Positions 44,394 through 58,490 of a stretch of 64,000 nt of DNA are shown piece by piece. Each line of letters opens with the position of its first letter. Position 1 is the stretch's first letter. The notes beneath the pieces are model-generated. The model was not told the origin of the DNA, ran no database searches, and was given only the letters and a program-made list of their open reading frames with translations. The stretch is from Quillaja saponaria (lineage: Eukaryota; Streptophyta; Magnoliopsida; Fabales; Quillajaceae): the NCBI GenBank assembly GCA_029379385.1, contig CM055609.1, positions 868,001 through 932,000 of the forward strand, given 5' to 3'. The position numbers and the translations under genes are program-made.

Positions 44394-46480
44394 GAAAGCG
44401 GGATTCTGTGAAGGACACACCAATGAGTAAGAGCAAAGAACAATCAAGAGATAGGCTATTAAGTTTAGAATGTGATGCTGGACTCTTAATAAGTAGTGAA
44501 TGGTGCATATATTCAACTTTCAACTGCCAAATTTATGAGGTGAAGAAAAAAAAAAAAAAGTTGAAAAAGGAAGCAAAAGTAGTACGGCTTTCATTTAATA
44601 CTGGTGAAGGAGATAGCATTGATCTACAAGATGATGCCATGTATGGAATTTTACGCATCAGTGTTTTTTTTTTTTTTTTTGGGTAAGCATATCAGTTTTT
44701 TTAGTCTTATTAATTGGTCACAACTAGTATAATAAATAACATGTCACTGTGATGGATGAGAGGTCAGCAATTTTTGTTTTTCTTCTTTGAATAAGTTAAT
44801 CACATAGATTTCATTTAGACAAACTACGCAGATATTGATTAACTAAAGCCTTATAGTAGCTACATGTTAAGAAATGAAATATTGATTTTCTGGTAAACCC
44901 TTTTGAATAATACTTGTGTATCTAAGATATTCAGTCTTCAATGGCAATGTGAAAGTCATGGGAATTATCTTGTATCACATAATATCTTTTCAGCCTTAAT
45001 ATTTCCATCAGAACTAGCTGGTGGTTCATACTGTTTTTCACTACTACCTCCATGTGTAACTTCTAAGGCCATGTGGCAGGCACTGCCATGTAGCAGACAC
45101 TGCCGTAGCAATTCTGCTACTACAATTATGTCAAACATTTGTAAATTGTATTACCTCTCGTAAGTCCTGCACCAAAGCTCAAGTCCAGATCTGATTCGTG
45201 TGAGCAAGTAGTAAACCAAACATGATTCGACACATTTAAAGGTTTTAATTATTAATTCAACAGAAACTCAAACAAGAAAAGCATATTTATAATTCTTTTT
45301 AATAAATGGGTACAGGGTACATACTCATGCAAAAGAGTATCTGTCATGGCCACACCTAAACCTTGCACTACATAAATACACCATTGTTCCAAAATTAGAG
45401 ACGTGCATAGCTCTCTAGCTGTTGATAATTTCAGCTTTTGGCGGTGGCTGATGTTAGCTGGCTGTAAAGTAGCGAGAAGCATTGATTAGGAGACATAGAA
45501 TAGGTGAAGTCTACTGCGAATAATAAATGCCAGGGATAAATGTGTTAAACAGTCATATTTTATGAAATAAGAGTTTTATTTCAAGCAAATTTTTTGTTTT
45601 TTCATTTACAACCTTTCATGAATGAGTAGTAATGCCCATCCAAGTAAAACATGCGCCAGCCGTAACGCTTGCTGTTTTAGAAAAAAAGACAAATTAAAAA
45701 CATGTGATTATTTTCTGCACAATAAAATAAAATAATCTGGGTAGGGCCCCAAATTTTGGGATATGCACCGCCCTTGCTTTTCATATTAGACAATACTTCA
45801 AGGGTCGTCGAAGTTACTCTTCAAAACTGGATAACACCTGGATCTTCACATTCTACGCAGCAGAGGGCAAGGGTTGAGGGATGATAATGAAATAAAGCTG
45901 AATCGCGAATCACAACTGTATTTTCAACAAACCAAAACCAAAAATAGAAAGCAGGAACATCTCTTTATGTAAAAAATATGATTGCAAACTTAGCAAGAAC
46001 AGAATCAATGTTAATGTTTATGGGTAAATGCTCATCAATAATCAACCTCCCCATCCAGCATACCAACTCCAATAGCACATCAGAGATTCAGAACGCGTCT
46101 GAAAGAAACACGTCTATTGACCAGCGCTGCTCAGCAATGAGAAAAATTGACATGAATTATCAAGTTTTTTGCCAAAAACAAATACCAAGATCTTTACTTC
46201 AGCACACAACTTAAGTGTATACAACAATCTTAAAACTTGAAAACAGTACATTAATGTTGCCACAACAAACAGATCCATAATGACTAGAGCATTTTAACCT
46301 CTAAGATATCTAACAAAATTGCCTCAATACTAAGTTCAAAGATAACAATTGTACATTCATGCCAATAATAAAAAAAAGGAGCAAAAGGAAAAACAAAGAG
46401 GGGCCAACACCACCAGTAAGTTCTATGCCTCTTTCAAACTCTTCTCAACCTGCATATCATTGATCTAATGCAAATCTTCT
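44394..46480. other. Intergenic DNA, no gene recognised
   Basis: About 2.1 kb holding the promoter of the Ole e 1-like gene and the 3' side of eIF4B. Frames are short and without family resemblance. Homopolymer runs occur at about 44546 and 44663. Confidence 0.6.
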
Positions 46481-48457
46481 TCAATTTTCTTCATCGTGTC
46501 CATTTTCAACCTTCTCATTATCATCAACTTTCTCAGCACTACATACAAAAGTGAACAATTATAAGAGTTAAACACACACAATAATAAATATAATATTATA
46601 AACACAAATGCAAAGCAAGTAATCACCATTGCAGATGCACACATATGTATGCAGTATGCACTACATCAGTAAACTCGAGAAGAAATTTTAAAGTTGATGG
46701 GCTAGACTTCCTCAGGAATAAATCAGGAACGGTAAACATTGAAACCAAGTAAGACAACTTTCTGCTCGTTTATTGTTTCAATAGAACATTCTGGTCCTCC
46801 AATAGAAAGCTCCCACCTGATGTGTGATAATTAACTAAACAAAAGGACAGTTATGCATTGGCAATCATGATAGAATTGCAGTTGTGGCAAGGCAATGATG
46901 CAGGACACCGGTTAACAGAGAGGATTAGAAATGTTTGTCATGTAATTCCAGAGACCATAGATTATGGTCGAACAGGGTTGATAAATCCCGAAGATGACTC
47001 CTCAAGGGACACTTGGCATCCTTAAAATTTACAGTGCACACACATCACAAAAATGAGTGGAATATACCCAACAAAGACATGAGAAAGACATTAAACAAAC
47101 TACAAAGCAGTATCCTAAATACATCACAACAACCTAATTACTTCTTCTATCGAAATCAAAACAACCACACCAAAAAAGATCAAGTTGTACCTTACCAGAA
47201 AGCAAGCTTTTCTGATAAAATACTGTACATGTCATGCATCAAACAACTAACAAAGTACCCGACAATATAACTTCCAAAACAATAAAAGTAGTAAACTATT
47301 TTATTTCCCAATTCAGATTAATCATTCAATCAGATAGCTATCTCAACAAACCTTTGAGGACGGCTATCTACTGATTCAGTCTTCCTCCAACTCCTCTCAG
47401 TGGGTTCATCGGTCATGCTAAGCCGTCCATTGCTAGAGCCAAATCCCCTCTTCCCAAATTCAGCTCCTTTATCCGTTGTTTCCTTAATCTTCGTGGCCTC
47501 AAGCTGCTCATCAAACTTTTTCCAATCCTGCCCTTTCTCAGCCAAAACCTCCTCCCTCGGCCTTGCCTCTCCAAAGGGGTTCGCGCCTTTGGGCTTTAAC
47601 ACATTGCCGGGCCCATCAGGGTTTCCATTACTCACAGGAAGGGTTCGGGGTTGCAGAACAAGTCTCGGTCTCCCAATTCCACTCCCACTATCACTTCCTC
47701 CATTCAATTCCACTTTCTTTTTGCCCCAGTTATCCGAATCTGCACCTCCGCTCGACACGAATCCAACTTTCCTCTCTCTCTCAAATCCACCACCATTAGA
47801 ACCCATTCTCCGCCCCTCTGACGGGACAAAGTTTTTATTGGAGACCCAACTGTCCGATTCATCGGCTTTTGATCCTGAATCAAAAAAGCCTACTTTTTCC
47901 TTCCTGTCAAACCCATTCCCGACCGTTGATTTCTTACCAGCAGCCCAATTATCGATCTCATCAGCCCGTGAAGGCGCTGATTCCCGATTATCGTCCCCAC
48001 CAAACGAGCCGGTTCTCCTCGTCCCATCAGAAACCCTAGATGAACCCCACCTAGAATTGGATGAATCGTCACTACCATTCGAATATCTACTGTTCCTATC
48101 ACGTGGACCGAAAGATCTGAACCCACCGCCAAGCCCGCTCCTCTCGCGCTCAAGTTCCTCAACAGTTCGCTCGCGCGGACCAGTTGGAAGCATCATGAGA
48201 TCTTCAGTAGTCAAAGACTCGGTTTTGCTTGGTTTAGGGCCACCATAATTGCTAAACTCAGCCAAGGAGACTTTCTGTCCTTTCTTCTTCTTGGGTTTTG
48301 TGGCGGCGGCAGAGGCAAGGGAAGGAAAATCGGCGAGAGGCTGACCTGAAACATGACCGTTATCTTTCTCTTTCTGATGGAGTAGTTCATCTTCGTGTTC
48401 TTCAGAATCCAGTGCCCATGCGCCGGGTTTAGACCAGGGAGACATAGTTGCCGCCAT
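46481..48457 (-). CDS. Plant eIF4B-like translation initiation factor
   Basis: Two exons (48457-47352 and 46538-46481) total 1164 bp and encode 387 residues. The protein begins MAATMSPWSKPGAWALDSEEHED and has the PLADFPSLASAA segment, a Lys patch (KPKKKKGQKVSLAEF), LPTGPRERTVEELERERSGLGGGF, and a Gly/Ser/Arg-rich middle. In the middle a short motif with Asp and Trp spaced D-x-W recurs three times (EIDNWAAGKK, ESDSWVSNKN, DSDNWGKKK), a pattern seen in plant eIF4B. The second half has RPRLVLQPRTLPV and a segment rich in charged residues (AEKGQDWKKFDEQLEA). eIF4B stimulates the eIF4A helicase and binds RNA and PABP. The last exon encodes only an acidic tail (AEKVDDNEKVENGHDEEN). Shorter than the main Arabidopsis eIF4B isoforms (over 500 residues) and more like At4g38710, both from memory. 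Confidence 0.88.
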
Positions 48458-48550
48458 GGTTCTCTCTCTTCTCTCTGATTCTGAAACTTTGGCTCTCGGT
48501 TTGTAGCGGAAGGTTGCGTTTGTTAGCAGCTAAAAAGAGGCGGGTCTGGA

Positions 48551-48559
48551 TTTTATATA
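48551..48559 (-). promoter_or_regulatory. TATA box of the eIF4B gene
   Basis: TATATAAAA on the minus strand, about 95 bp before the start codon. Strong consensus. Confidence 0.55.
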
Positions 48560-51535
48560 AGTAGGGTAGGGAAGGGAAGTGACTTGGATCACACGGTACA
48601 GAATTAATTTAGGTGAATAAGGATTTGAGATAATGGACGGCCCTGATGTATGGTTTTCCTTATCAGCTTTGATGATTGGTTGGCTTTTCGAGTGAATTTT
48701 ATGACATAGAAATTTTGATTGTAATAGTACGTAATTAACATACCATCAAAAGTTTCGTACTTTAACGGTTACCTAGTTCCAAGAGCCATATTTCTATAAT
48801 ACTTTGTTTTATTAACTAATTTTGCCATGAGCTGTTGCTCTCTTTTTATTTTTTTTCCAAAACAAAGTAAATATTGATTATTTCATTACATCTTAATTCA
48901 ATAATTAAGACAAATTCGTTAGGATTTTTCAGATTTGAGTACTTCCATCAACTAATGTGTACAAAATAATTTATTTCGAACCTTAATATATTATTCTTTT
49001 CTACATTTCAACCAATATATGTTGTCTAGTGGATTATAGAACCAAAAAAAGAAAAAGGGATCATAAATCAGACAAAGGTTATCACCCAAACAGAATTTCA
49101 AGGGCTAAACATAATTTCAACAGGTGCATTTTCTAATAGATACATTCTCCTTTGTAAGATAAACAATTATTGCCAATTTGCGTTTCTTCTCCAACTCATT
49201 TTACATGCGTAAAGTTTACTGAGTCGCTAGATATAAACAAATAACACTACCCTGAGAAAGGTGGGAGTGTTGTTTCTTCACTTTCCACATACCACCCTGC
49301 TTCTAACTCTGGTAAACTTTCTTTCCAATTTTTTCAAAAAGATTGCTACCTTCAGAAAATGTTGCCAATATGAGTAAGTTTACCAAACGATGCAAGAGCA
49401 AACCATCACCTGCTAATAACAGAACAATAATATCCAAGGATCCAAGTCTACAAAGTTTAGGTGATATGCTAATCACCATGACAACACTGCTTCATCACTA
49501 ATCCATAATCCATGTTGCACAATGATTTCGCCATGGCCACTTAATATGGCTCTTGTTTTGCTTTACTCGTGAATTCAAGACAAAACTGTAACATAATTAC
49601 AACTGACAGACATTTACAAAGCCTACTTTGTAAGTTCTAACTAATGTACCTAACCTTTCCCAGGCTGGCTCGCCTAATTGAAAATTTCTAAACCAAAGAG
49701 AATAATAAATCTTTCGGCTCTGCACTTCACAATCAGTATCATATTAGGAATTGAATATTCAAACGGAAAACAAAGGATACACATGGATGAAAAAGAAGAG
49801 AAGAATCATAATAGATTCAAACTTCACATCTGATAAAGATAAGGAGAAAATGATCCAATAATGGAATGGGAAAACAAATGTACAAATGGGCTGGCATGGA
49901 TTAAAAAATACATACCATAAGATCACATCAAAAATCTCCGGTGTTGGAACAGGATCGTGAATCATGATTCCACACCTCGAGTCAGGAATAGTGCATCACA
50001 CATCTTCAGAGGGTATCCTTTTGAAGGTCTTCTCAATAGATTGCCACAGAATTGGTAAGACATAAAATTGTGCTCTTCATAATGAGTATCCATGATTTGT
50101 GCAGCAAAAACAATGAGCTCTACACACAGCATACAAGCTACATGTGACACTAGCAAGCTGGTTTTTTGATGCTATGAGACTGTTCTGTCATATCCAGCTT
50201 GAAGTAAACGTCAATGTGCAACATAATCTGAACCATGTATAGTGATCAAATGTTCATGCTCAAAGCTCTTCATAGAATCCTCAGCAAAGTACCATGTTAA
50301 AGAACCTGTAATAGATGTAGAAGGTAGAGTCAAGATATCAAGTTAAGACTAAGGCTGAGGGAGCAGTTAAGGCAGGTAGTATGCCTCTGCCACCAAAGAA
50401 GCATATCCAAATAAGATGCCCAAACAAGGGTAAATTATTCTGAGAACACATGAGTATTAGCCTGATTCTCATGACCAGTAAGGGGGCAGCTCCATCATGA
50501 AGCTACCAAAGAGATTCCTACGATGGACCAATGGTTGTACTACTGTTGAGCCTTGTAAGAAAGGCTAACTGATGCTACTCAGCGCGAATGTAATGTGGTC
50601 AACTTTATCCCAGTTTTGCAGAGGGAGCAACCCTTTTTTTCACCGCAAATTGGTCAAAATATGCGGAATTCATTACTTTACAGGGAGGCTCAGATCTAGT
50701 AACTGGGGCTCTATGGCTTCTTTGATAGAAAGAAATCGAAAAAATAATGGTATGTGGCTGCCATTTTTTAAATGAATAAAAATATTCCTCAAGTAATGTC
50801 TAAACCCAATGATTCAAGTCTTGGGGGGAAAAAAAACCCAATGATCCAAGGCAAAACTAAAGGATCTTGGAACAAGTAAATTCTGCTACCCAACAGGATC
50901 TTGGCCTTAGTTCTAGATCATGACTCAACCAGTGTGTATCTGGTCAGCCAAACAAAGAGAGAAGAACCAGAGGACAATCCTCCGAGTTCCTCAAGATTCC
51001 CACAGGAATCATCCCTGGACAGACCAAAAAGAACTATGCATATTTGTTACTTGGGAAACAAGAACATCGAACATGTTGTAGTCAGCCACACCATCCGGAA
51101 AATTAGATGGTTACAAATGAACATGGATAGGGACTGCAATAATCCAGGAGCTAAAATATATCCAGAAAAAGGTAGAAAACTTTTAAGTATTAGCTTCATA
51201 ATCATTGGATTCACTGATTGTCAGTGAATCTAGCTAAACGATATGCACAACATACTTCCATAAGATTAGAGCAATATGTATGTGAGTACATAGTCACCAA
51301 TATAAATTTGGTTTTAACTTGAGTTATATTTCTACAAAAAAATGATCTAGAAATAACAACATTAGTAGATAGATAAACATAATATCTTGTATGTTTATCC
51401 AAATTTAGTCAGAGTCTCAGAGACATTAAGGAAGTCATCAGAGAGAATAAATACACCAAGGAAGAAAGTTTACGGCTGGATTCACATACAAGTAACAGAT
51501 GTAAAAAAGAAAAAGACGATTTCAATACATCTATG
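48560..51535. other. Long intergenic region, no gene recognised
   Basis: Three kilobases between eIF4B and the NIPA gene. Frames of 60-110 codons occur on both strands but share no family motif. The part next to 51535 is the probable 3' untranslated region of the transporter. Confidence 0.55.
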
Positions 51536-54003
51536 TTAAAAAGTATCTTGTCTATCTGTACCTTGTGTATTGTCTGATTCCACTTCTCTTGTCGAATGCA
51601 ATATGATTGTTCCTGAAAGAACAGTAATGAATCCACATATCTCAGAGGCTATGTTGCTAATATCCTGACCTGACCAATCCTGAAAGGAGATAGCAAACAC
51701 CAAAAAGACAAGCAATTCACTTCCTGGACAAAATATCAATTGTTAGCATCAAAGGAAATAGCAGGAACATTTATCTAGTAATTTACCTTGAACATTATTG
51801 CACTAGCAATAATCGTCAAAGTAGTGAACATGACATAATATACAGGAGAAACAATTGCTGTACTAAATGTATCCAACGCCTGAAACATAAATTTCATTAG
51901 CAAAACAAAAACCAATTCCTTTATAATACATAAACCATGGATGTTTTGCAGGCAAACTATCCTCCTACTATATCAAAAAGCAATTGATTCACTTCCACCA
52001 CAATTTACAAAACTGTTTGATCACTAAACTAAAGCACATAAGCTCACCTTGTTCAAGTAATTTAATTGAGTTATAACACATATTGCAGCAACTGTAAAGA
52101 AAAACCAAGTCTGTGGATAAGCAAATTGACTTATTCCCTCCAGTGTAAGCTTTATTGCAATTCCAAGGGCCTTTATGCTCACAACCTGAACAGTTTAACC
52201 AATTAGAAAACATTAGTAAATTTAATTCATTGGTTATAACCACAAAATAAATCTCGCAGCTAGGTGGTTGGTAAGTTATAAAAACAAATTACCGTAAGTG
52301 AACCCATTAATGAACAAATTCCCAAGTAGACCAATATATTTGTTGGCCCAAAGCGAGGTTCAAAGTGAAGAATCAAAACCAACACTACTGAAACTGTTGC
52401 CGCTACATAAATTAAAAAAGCTGTTGATAGGAAAAGGAAAGATTTGCAATTAATAATCTTGAAAAAGGGCGTAGACTTATAAGACAAAGAAAAAAATGTT
52501 TTAAACAGAAAACCTGGTTCAGTTGCCAGATTCCAGATTTCTTCTACCGAACTTGGAGTATGCTCTTGAGGTGCATGGATTACAATGACAACTGATCCCA
52601 CAATGCAGGATATGCATCCCAGAATCCCCATTTTCTGAAGATGTTCCTTCAACAAGAAGTGAGCCAGAACGGCACTAGAATAATATATCAAACACATTAG
52701 TTCTAAAAAAACATTTACATAATTCAAACCTTTTATTAGAATTTCCACGTAATTGTACCCCTTCATTACCTCACAATGATACTCAGTGCGCCAAGGGGGG
52801 TAACCAGAACAGCAGGAGCATAGACATAAGCCACAAAATTTGCAACCTCCCCAACAATCACTGTTTTTCAAAAAGATTACAATATGACTTTTATTTCAAA
52901 CATATATTCCAGAGAGGGAGAGAGAGAGAAACTTGCATTGGTTTTAAACTTACTTGTTACCATGCCAGCCCACCAAAGTGGCTCTAATAGGTAAGTATGA
53001 CCTCCCACTCCTGCAAGATTGAGGAGATACAATTAATCACATCAATCTAAATGCATAAATAATTTCAGCGAAGAGAATTAGAACTCCAATAAATTTAGAG
53101 CAGATACAAGCTGCAGCCATAAACTACGTGTCCAATAAAAAGAGATGCAGAGACCATTATACTTTTAATAAATGGCTATCTTGACCGAGAAATCCAAAAA
53201 GCCAAAAGAAAAAAACCCTCTACAAGAAAACAGCAGCACTATGTCTGATTTTGTTGCCAAACTGATTATATTGGATACTACAAGGCATCTACTATGGTAT
53301 AATAACCTGCAAATTGGTCATCAAATCTATATAACATCATTCATGGAATCTGGTATCTTCCAAAGGCTCAACAGTCAACAGTTTGTACCATCGTATGGAT
53401 TTCTTTGTTTCATAAATAATTGTAGAATACTAATTAACTGAATCTTCAACTTTCACTCTTCTTTTCTATGCTTTTCCTCAAAATGAAACTTTAAGGTAAC
53501 AAGTAGGAATATCCTATTCTAGATATACTTCAATTCTCAAAAACCAGCCTATGCTCATTCAATTATTCTCTTCCTAATAATCTCTATATCTAGAAATAAA
53601 AACTGGGTAAAACGAATCCCAAATTCATTTCTTGATTAACAAACAGATCCCCTGGTTTTATCCTCAAATATCCAGACATAAGAACTCTATTTATATATGC
53701 ACACATCCAAATGGAAAAGAGAAAAAAAGAAACAAAATTGTAATTATCACGATATGTTATTCTCGTTGCGCTTTTCATCCATGAATTCACTAATTTTTTT
53801 ATTTTTTATTTTATTTTTTGTAATCAACAAAGAATGGAAATCCATGACGAATCTGAAATTTGAATGATCTCAAGCTAACCTGCGCTAATGCCGGCAGCAG
53901 CAGCACGTTTAAGGCCCTTCTTCTTCAAGATGAAGCTTGCCCCAATGAATACACTGGATGCCATTGCTAGTATCAATCCCTTCGTATTCTCCGGCACCCC
54001 CAT
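51536..54003 (-). CDS. NIPA-type magnesium transporter (DUF803)
   Basis: Eight exons (54003-53880, 53010-52954, 52860-52770, 52674-52514, 52420-52293, 52185-52048, 51879-51787, 51679-51536) sum to 936 bp and encode 311 residues. Family markers are MGVPENTKGLILAMASSVFI, ASFILKKKGLKRA, EPLWWAGMVT, GEVANFVAYVYAPAVLVTPL, the SAVLAHFLLKE segment, HAPQE, VSIKALGIAIKLTLEG, ALDTFSTAIVSPVYYVMFTT and DWSGQDISNIASEICGF. About nine membrane helices are expected. NIPA proteins belong to the drug/metabolite transporter superfamily and are implicated in Mg2+ transport at plasma membrane and early endosome. All junctions are GT-AG with continuous frame. The final exon is the weakest: the C-terminus ends soon after ILHSTREVESDN, and a donor-like CAAG/GTACAG could lead to another terminal exon. 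From memory, At4g38730 and At2g21120 are the syntenic relatives. Confidence 0.88.
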
Positions 54004-55842
54004 ATTTCCCCTATAAGACTCTTAACACCTCAATCTGACTATGTTTTTGAGTCCAATTCAAACTGGTATTCAATGATCACGATGAAAACTATGGAAGAGC
54101 TTCGACTTCCCGGTAAAAATGACAGAATTCCCTCCAAAAAGGAAAACCAGGGGCCACACAGAATTGCACAGGTGCGTGTCTCTGCAAAGGCCCCAATTCA
54201 CGACTCACGAGCAATGAACCTCTTAGAGAGAGAAAGAGAGAATGAGAGAGATCTAAAAGACTAAAACCCTTGGTATCCTTCTCTGCTGAGTTTCGTCGTG
54301 TTGTCGGAAGTTTCATGATCTGATTGCAAGCTTCGCGGAATAGATAACGACGATGAACCCCCAAGATTTGATAAGAAAACGTGTCAGCTAGGTATTGGCG
54401 AAGTCCTACTCCATCACAGGTATGACGTGTCAGTTAAAAGATGGTCAACTTTGATTCTGAGATTTGAAAATAAAAATACCAAATGCCTTATATTTTAATT
54501 GACGTAACTAACCCCATATGCTGGTTTCGGGTCCCACATAGAACTAAACATGTGAGCTAAAAAGAAGTTGAATGGACCCCCCTAATTAGCCCAAACCGTA
54601 GGAAGCTTCCTCGTTTCATAGTACCATGATAAACTAAGGAAGCATCCCCAAGTTTCAAATGTCTAATTAGTACATCTATCAAAACTGACTCATAATTTTT
54701 TAAAAATTTAAATTTAAAAGAGATTATTGTAAGTTAAAATCCGAGTCATATTATGTTCAAAAAGATCCATTGTAAAAAGATTAAAAGAATAAATATAGTT
54801 TCAATCTAGCTCGAATTAAATTTTAACTATTTAAATTTGATTTAATATGCTATTAAATTATAATTTAGTAAATTAAAAATCAGATAATTATTTCAAATTC
54901 AGTCAATGTCAATGACAACTTTGGTTTAATATATTCACATGACTTTTTTTTATATATAAAAAATTCAGATATTTGAGCTAAATTCTCGTGATCACTTTAT
55001 ACATAATAAATAACAAGTGTATTGGATTTAGTTCCTAGTTAACATAGAGCTTTGCAGGTTTATGATCCATATATCTACAATACAAGTCTACTGCCATGGT
55101 TGACAAACCATTCTGCCCGGTTCCAAATGCAAGGACCAAAAGTTCAAAACAAAACAAACTCAACATGAACCATGTTCAAGTCCATTTCTATGGTTCTTAC
55201 TAAATGGGCCCTAAGACATGCGCAATCCCAGCACTAGTCACCATTTAGAGACCCCAAAACAAATATCATTGTGTAACATACATACAGTTCAGCCCAAGTC
55301 CCACAAAGTCTCAAATATCTGACAAACAAAGTCTTCAACTTGATTGAAAAATCTGATGGCCGCCACATCCGCCAACTTATCCATCAGAAAAGCAAGGCCT
55401 TTAAATGGAAAGAAGAATCCAAACCTTAAGACCTAACAGTCAACATCAATGTCCATATTTTTACATAAAACGTCCATTACTATGTCCAAGATTAAAATCA
55501 CTCAGAATCAATTAAGAAAATACATGAACAACCCATTCTGGCTGAATATGATTTCAGATTTATATCAAACAGGTACATCGCATTGTACCACCATAAGATT
55601 TCAAATTAAACAAGCTGGGCATTAAATCATGTTTCCAAATTATGAGAACACAAAGCACTGTTTTCAGTTAATGATCCTATTTTATTTAAGATTAAAAGTC
55701 TAGAACCACTCACCAACACAATAACATCATATGTCTGAGCACCGTCACAGTAAACCAAAAGCTAAAAAAATATTAGACTTAAGACACCCAATAGAAAGAC
55801 CACAACAATCTGGACAAGAACCACCACTGAGTCTACCGACAT
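54004..55842. other. Intergenic DNA, no gene recognised
   Basis: Promoter side of the transporter (with a GA-rich tract near 54225-54250), then AT-rich DNA and the probable 3' untranslated region of the cyclophilin. No supported coding frame. Confidence 0.6.
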
Positions 55843-56364
55843 TTAAGAGAGCTGGCCACAGTCGGCGATCGCCACCGGCTTTGAGGTCTTTCCGCTGCTT
55901 GATCCAATCTTCTCAACTGCATTCACGACGTCCATTCCTTTCACGACCTGTCCGAACACCACGTGCTTTCCATCGAGCCACTCAGTCTTGGCAGTACAGA
56001 TGAAGAACTGAGATCCGTTGGTTCCAGGACCAGCATTGGCCATGGAGAGAATACCAGGACCAGTATGCTTCTTGATGAAGTTCTCATCAGCAAACTTAGT
56101 ACCATAGATCGACTCGCCGCCCGTTCCATTTCCGTTAGTGAAATCACCACCCTGACACATGAAGCCTGGGATCACACGGTGGAAGCTCGACCCCTTGAAG
56201 TGGAGGGGCTTGCCGCTGCGACCGACTCCCTTCTCACCGGTACAGAGGGCACGAAAATTCTCCGCTGTCTGAGGAGTGGTGTCAGCATAAAGCTCCATGA
56301 CGATACGGCCGGCTGGTTGGCCGCCGATCGTTATATCAAAGAACACCTGAGGGTTTGAGGCCAT
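55843..56364 (-). CDS. Cytosolic cyclophilin (peptidyl-prolyl isomerase, ROC type)
   Basis: A 173-residue single-domain, single-exon cyclophilin with the start at [15 protein letters not shown]; the open frame extends 15 codons upstream without family similarity. Catalytic and cyclosporin-binding residues are in place: [15 protein letters not shown] (Arg63), the [14 protein letters not shown] loop, and Trp129 in the EWLDGKH segment. The plant-specific loop insertion ([12 protein letters not shown]) is present, marking the divergent-loop cytosolic class that includes Arabidopsis ROC1. It catalyses cis-trans isomerisation of X-Pro bonds. There is no targeting peptide. Confidence 0.96.
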   Translation of the reverse strand: MASNPQVFFDITIGGQPAGRIVMELYADTTPQTAENFRALCTGEKGVGRSGKPLHFKGSSFHRVIPGFMCQGGDFTNGNGTGGESIYGTKFADENFIKKHTGPGILSMANAGPGTNGSQFFICTAKTEWLDGKHVVFGQVVKGMDVVNAVEKIGSSSGKTSKPVAIADCGQLS

Positions 56365-56453
56365 TGTAGCAAAACAAGGATTCACAAATCCAAGTTGGGA
56401 TAAATCCAAAACAGAGGATTGTACTGGTTAGGGATTTGGGAGTGACGAGGACC

Positions 56454-56461
56454 TATAAATA
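56454..56461 (-). promoter_or_regulatory. Candidate TATA-like element of the cyclophilin gene
   Basis: TATTTATA on the minus strand (TATAAATA on the other), about 90 bp upstream of the start codon. The position is good; the orientation is the less usual one. Confidence 0.4.
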
Positions 56462-58490
56462 GTGGCACGAGCGGTGGAATATCTTTGGAAGGTTGATCAT
56501 AACCGTCAAATTCGGACACGTGACAGGATCTTAACGGTGAATGAAGTAACCATAGTTGAGTTGAGATTTGACTAGGGGTAGTAATGAGATCCGAGGAGCG
56601 TCATATACTTTTGTCGCTACGTGAGGAGTGTCTTAGGCGTGGACTTTTTAACCATGTAAATCTATACGACACCGTTTTATTCGTTGTGTTAGAAAAAGGA
56701 ATTAATGAGATGTCATGCATCCTCACTAAAAGTTGCCAGTGATGTAATTTCTCAACGACCATCTGCAATGATCCAAAATCTAAATGTTTTTCCTCTCTTG
56801 ATTTTTATTTCATAAGCTTAATGGTTAGTGGGGCAAGACTTGAAAGAAAAAATAAATGTTGCTTCACACAATTTTATTTTTTTGAATTTTTTAAAAAGTA
56901 TTATAATATGAAGATCTCATAACTTGAAACAATTTAATATTATAATCTGAATTTTAATTTTTTTTTAATTCTAGTTTAAAAGTAATTTTAACTCAACTTA
57001 AGTTATTATAAATCGATATGAAAATTGTTATTATAACATTTTCATCAATAGAACTCTCCAACAAAAAGTATTATAACAATGCGGAGGTTGTTAATCATTA
57101 TATATATCAAAAATTTCTAGTAAGAGAGGTTAGACCAAATCAACTGTAACCAAACTCTGAAAAAAAAAAATTTCTATTACAAAAATTAAAAAAATCTTAA
57201 AATCTGTCAAGATTAGATCTAAAAAAATAACAACATAGCCTCTAAATTTGTCATAAAAATTATTAAATCTAAAATTAATTTATATTAAAATAAAAAGAAA
57301 ATGAAAAGATGATAAGAGACAGCTACCATAGGAGCATTGGAAAGGTGTCGATTACCCTTGTTGAGAAAATGCCAAGAGTACTTGAAAAAGCTTTAAAGAA
57401 AATGTAGAGCTTCTTTTTTGGATAAAGCATGGTTTGATTCTTCTTTTTTGGGTACCAACTTAATGTTAGGATCATGTCACTTTGAATAATTAAATATTCT
57501 CCATTATTAATGGATATGGTTATATTACTACAATTCATTCCTTTTTAGTCGAGAGAATTCAATATTGTCCTTCTTATTAATGAGCATTACTACCAAAGAG
57601 ATCAAAAGATAAGTCTTGCTCACCTTCTTGCTTGTAGGGCAATTGCCTGTGGCTATAAACATGTGGATTATTGAGAAATGGATTCTTGAGAGCCCTATTA
57701 CTTTCATTTTCCACTTGCAGAAGCCTCCATTTTCTTCTGAATATGGTGCATAATTTGTTCTTCTTTTCCTTACTTCAGCTACAAAGTGATAGAAGCACAT
57801 AGCATCACAAGTTTTTCTAATTGACGGCATTCACATCATAGGCTAACCTGAATTGCATAGTCCACTTTATCAGAAAAAAAATATCATATCATATTCTACA
57901 ATATTGAAATCCTTGCCAATAATTATAATAAATAATATAATATTTATATATTTATTATCTTAATTAATACCTTTAAGATATTCATTAAAAAAAAAATCTA
58001 AAAAGCATGGGCAACCACCAAAGCAAATATGATTGCTATGGGAAGGCGGATAGAATGTCATTTCCTCACGGGCTACAATTTGTAAAATCATTGGCTACTA
58101 GCCTACTACAAAACATGTTTCTCAAAAGCATCAGCTATTATTTGGAATCAAAGAAAAAGAGTGGCCGAAAGACATTTCAGAAATTGTATAATAAAAAAAG
58201 GAACATTTCTAGATACACATTCAAATGAAAGAGATATCATTCTTATTGACTTCTGAACTTACTGCACAAATTGTGTTCTCTAACTAACGCACATAACTTA
58301 GTATTATCTACATGAAACCCTCCTATTGCAACAATCCAGGATGAACAAAAGCAATTATCTGTTTTAAGGACTTAATTTATGCTTTTACAAAAGATAAAAA
58401 TAACAAAAACTAGCTTTTCTTCCATGGAAGAAAAAGGAGGGATCTATATTCTAACACGTTTGTTTCATGGATGGATGAAGATTTTAGTAC
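56462..58490. other. Intergenic DNA, no gene recognised
   Basis: Cyclophilin promoter, then AT-rich DNA. Two small frames (57528-57830 minus, 58007-58228 plus) have no recognisable features. Confidence 0.55.

Noticed and set aside
47400..48248. A 282-codon plus-strand frame opposite eIF4B
   Set aside because: Composition (Pro/Ser/Leu rich) is that of the antisense of a Gly/Ser/Arg/Asp-rich gene; eIF4B on the other strand is clearly the real gene.
50901..51227. A 108-codon frame between eIF4B and NIPA
   Set aside because: No domain, no conserved context, and typical spacer composition.
57528..57830. A 100-codon minus-strand frame considered as a small secreted peptide gene
   Set aside because: No signal peptide and no CLE-like or other peptide motif; AT-rich surroundings make a chance frame likely.
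58007..58228. A 73-codon frame starting MGNHQSK, resembling a myristoylation signal
   Set aside because: Nothing else in the frame resembles a known protein; Lys/Ser-rich low complexity.
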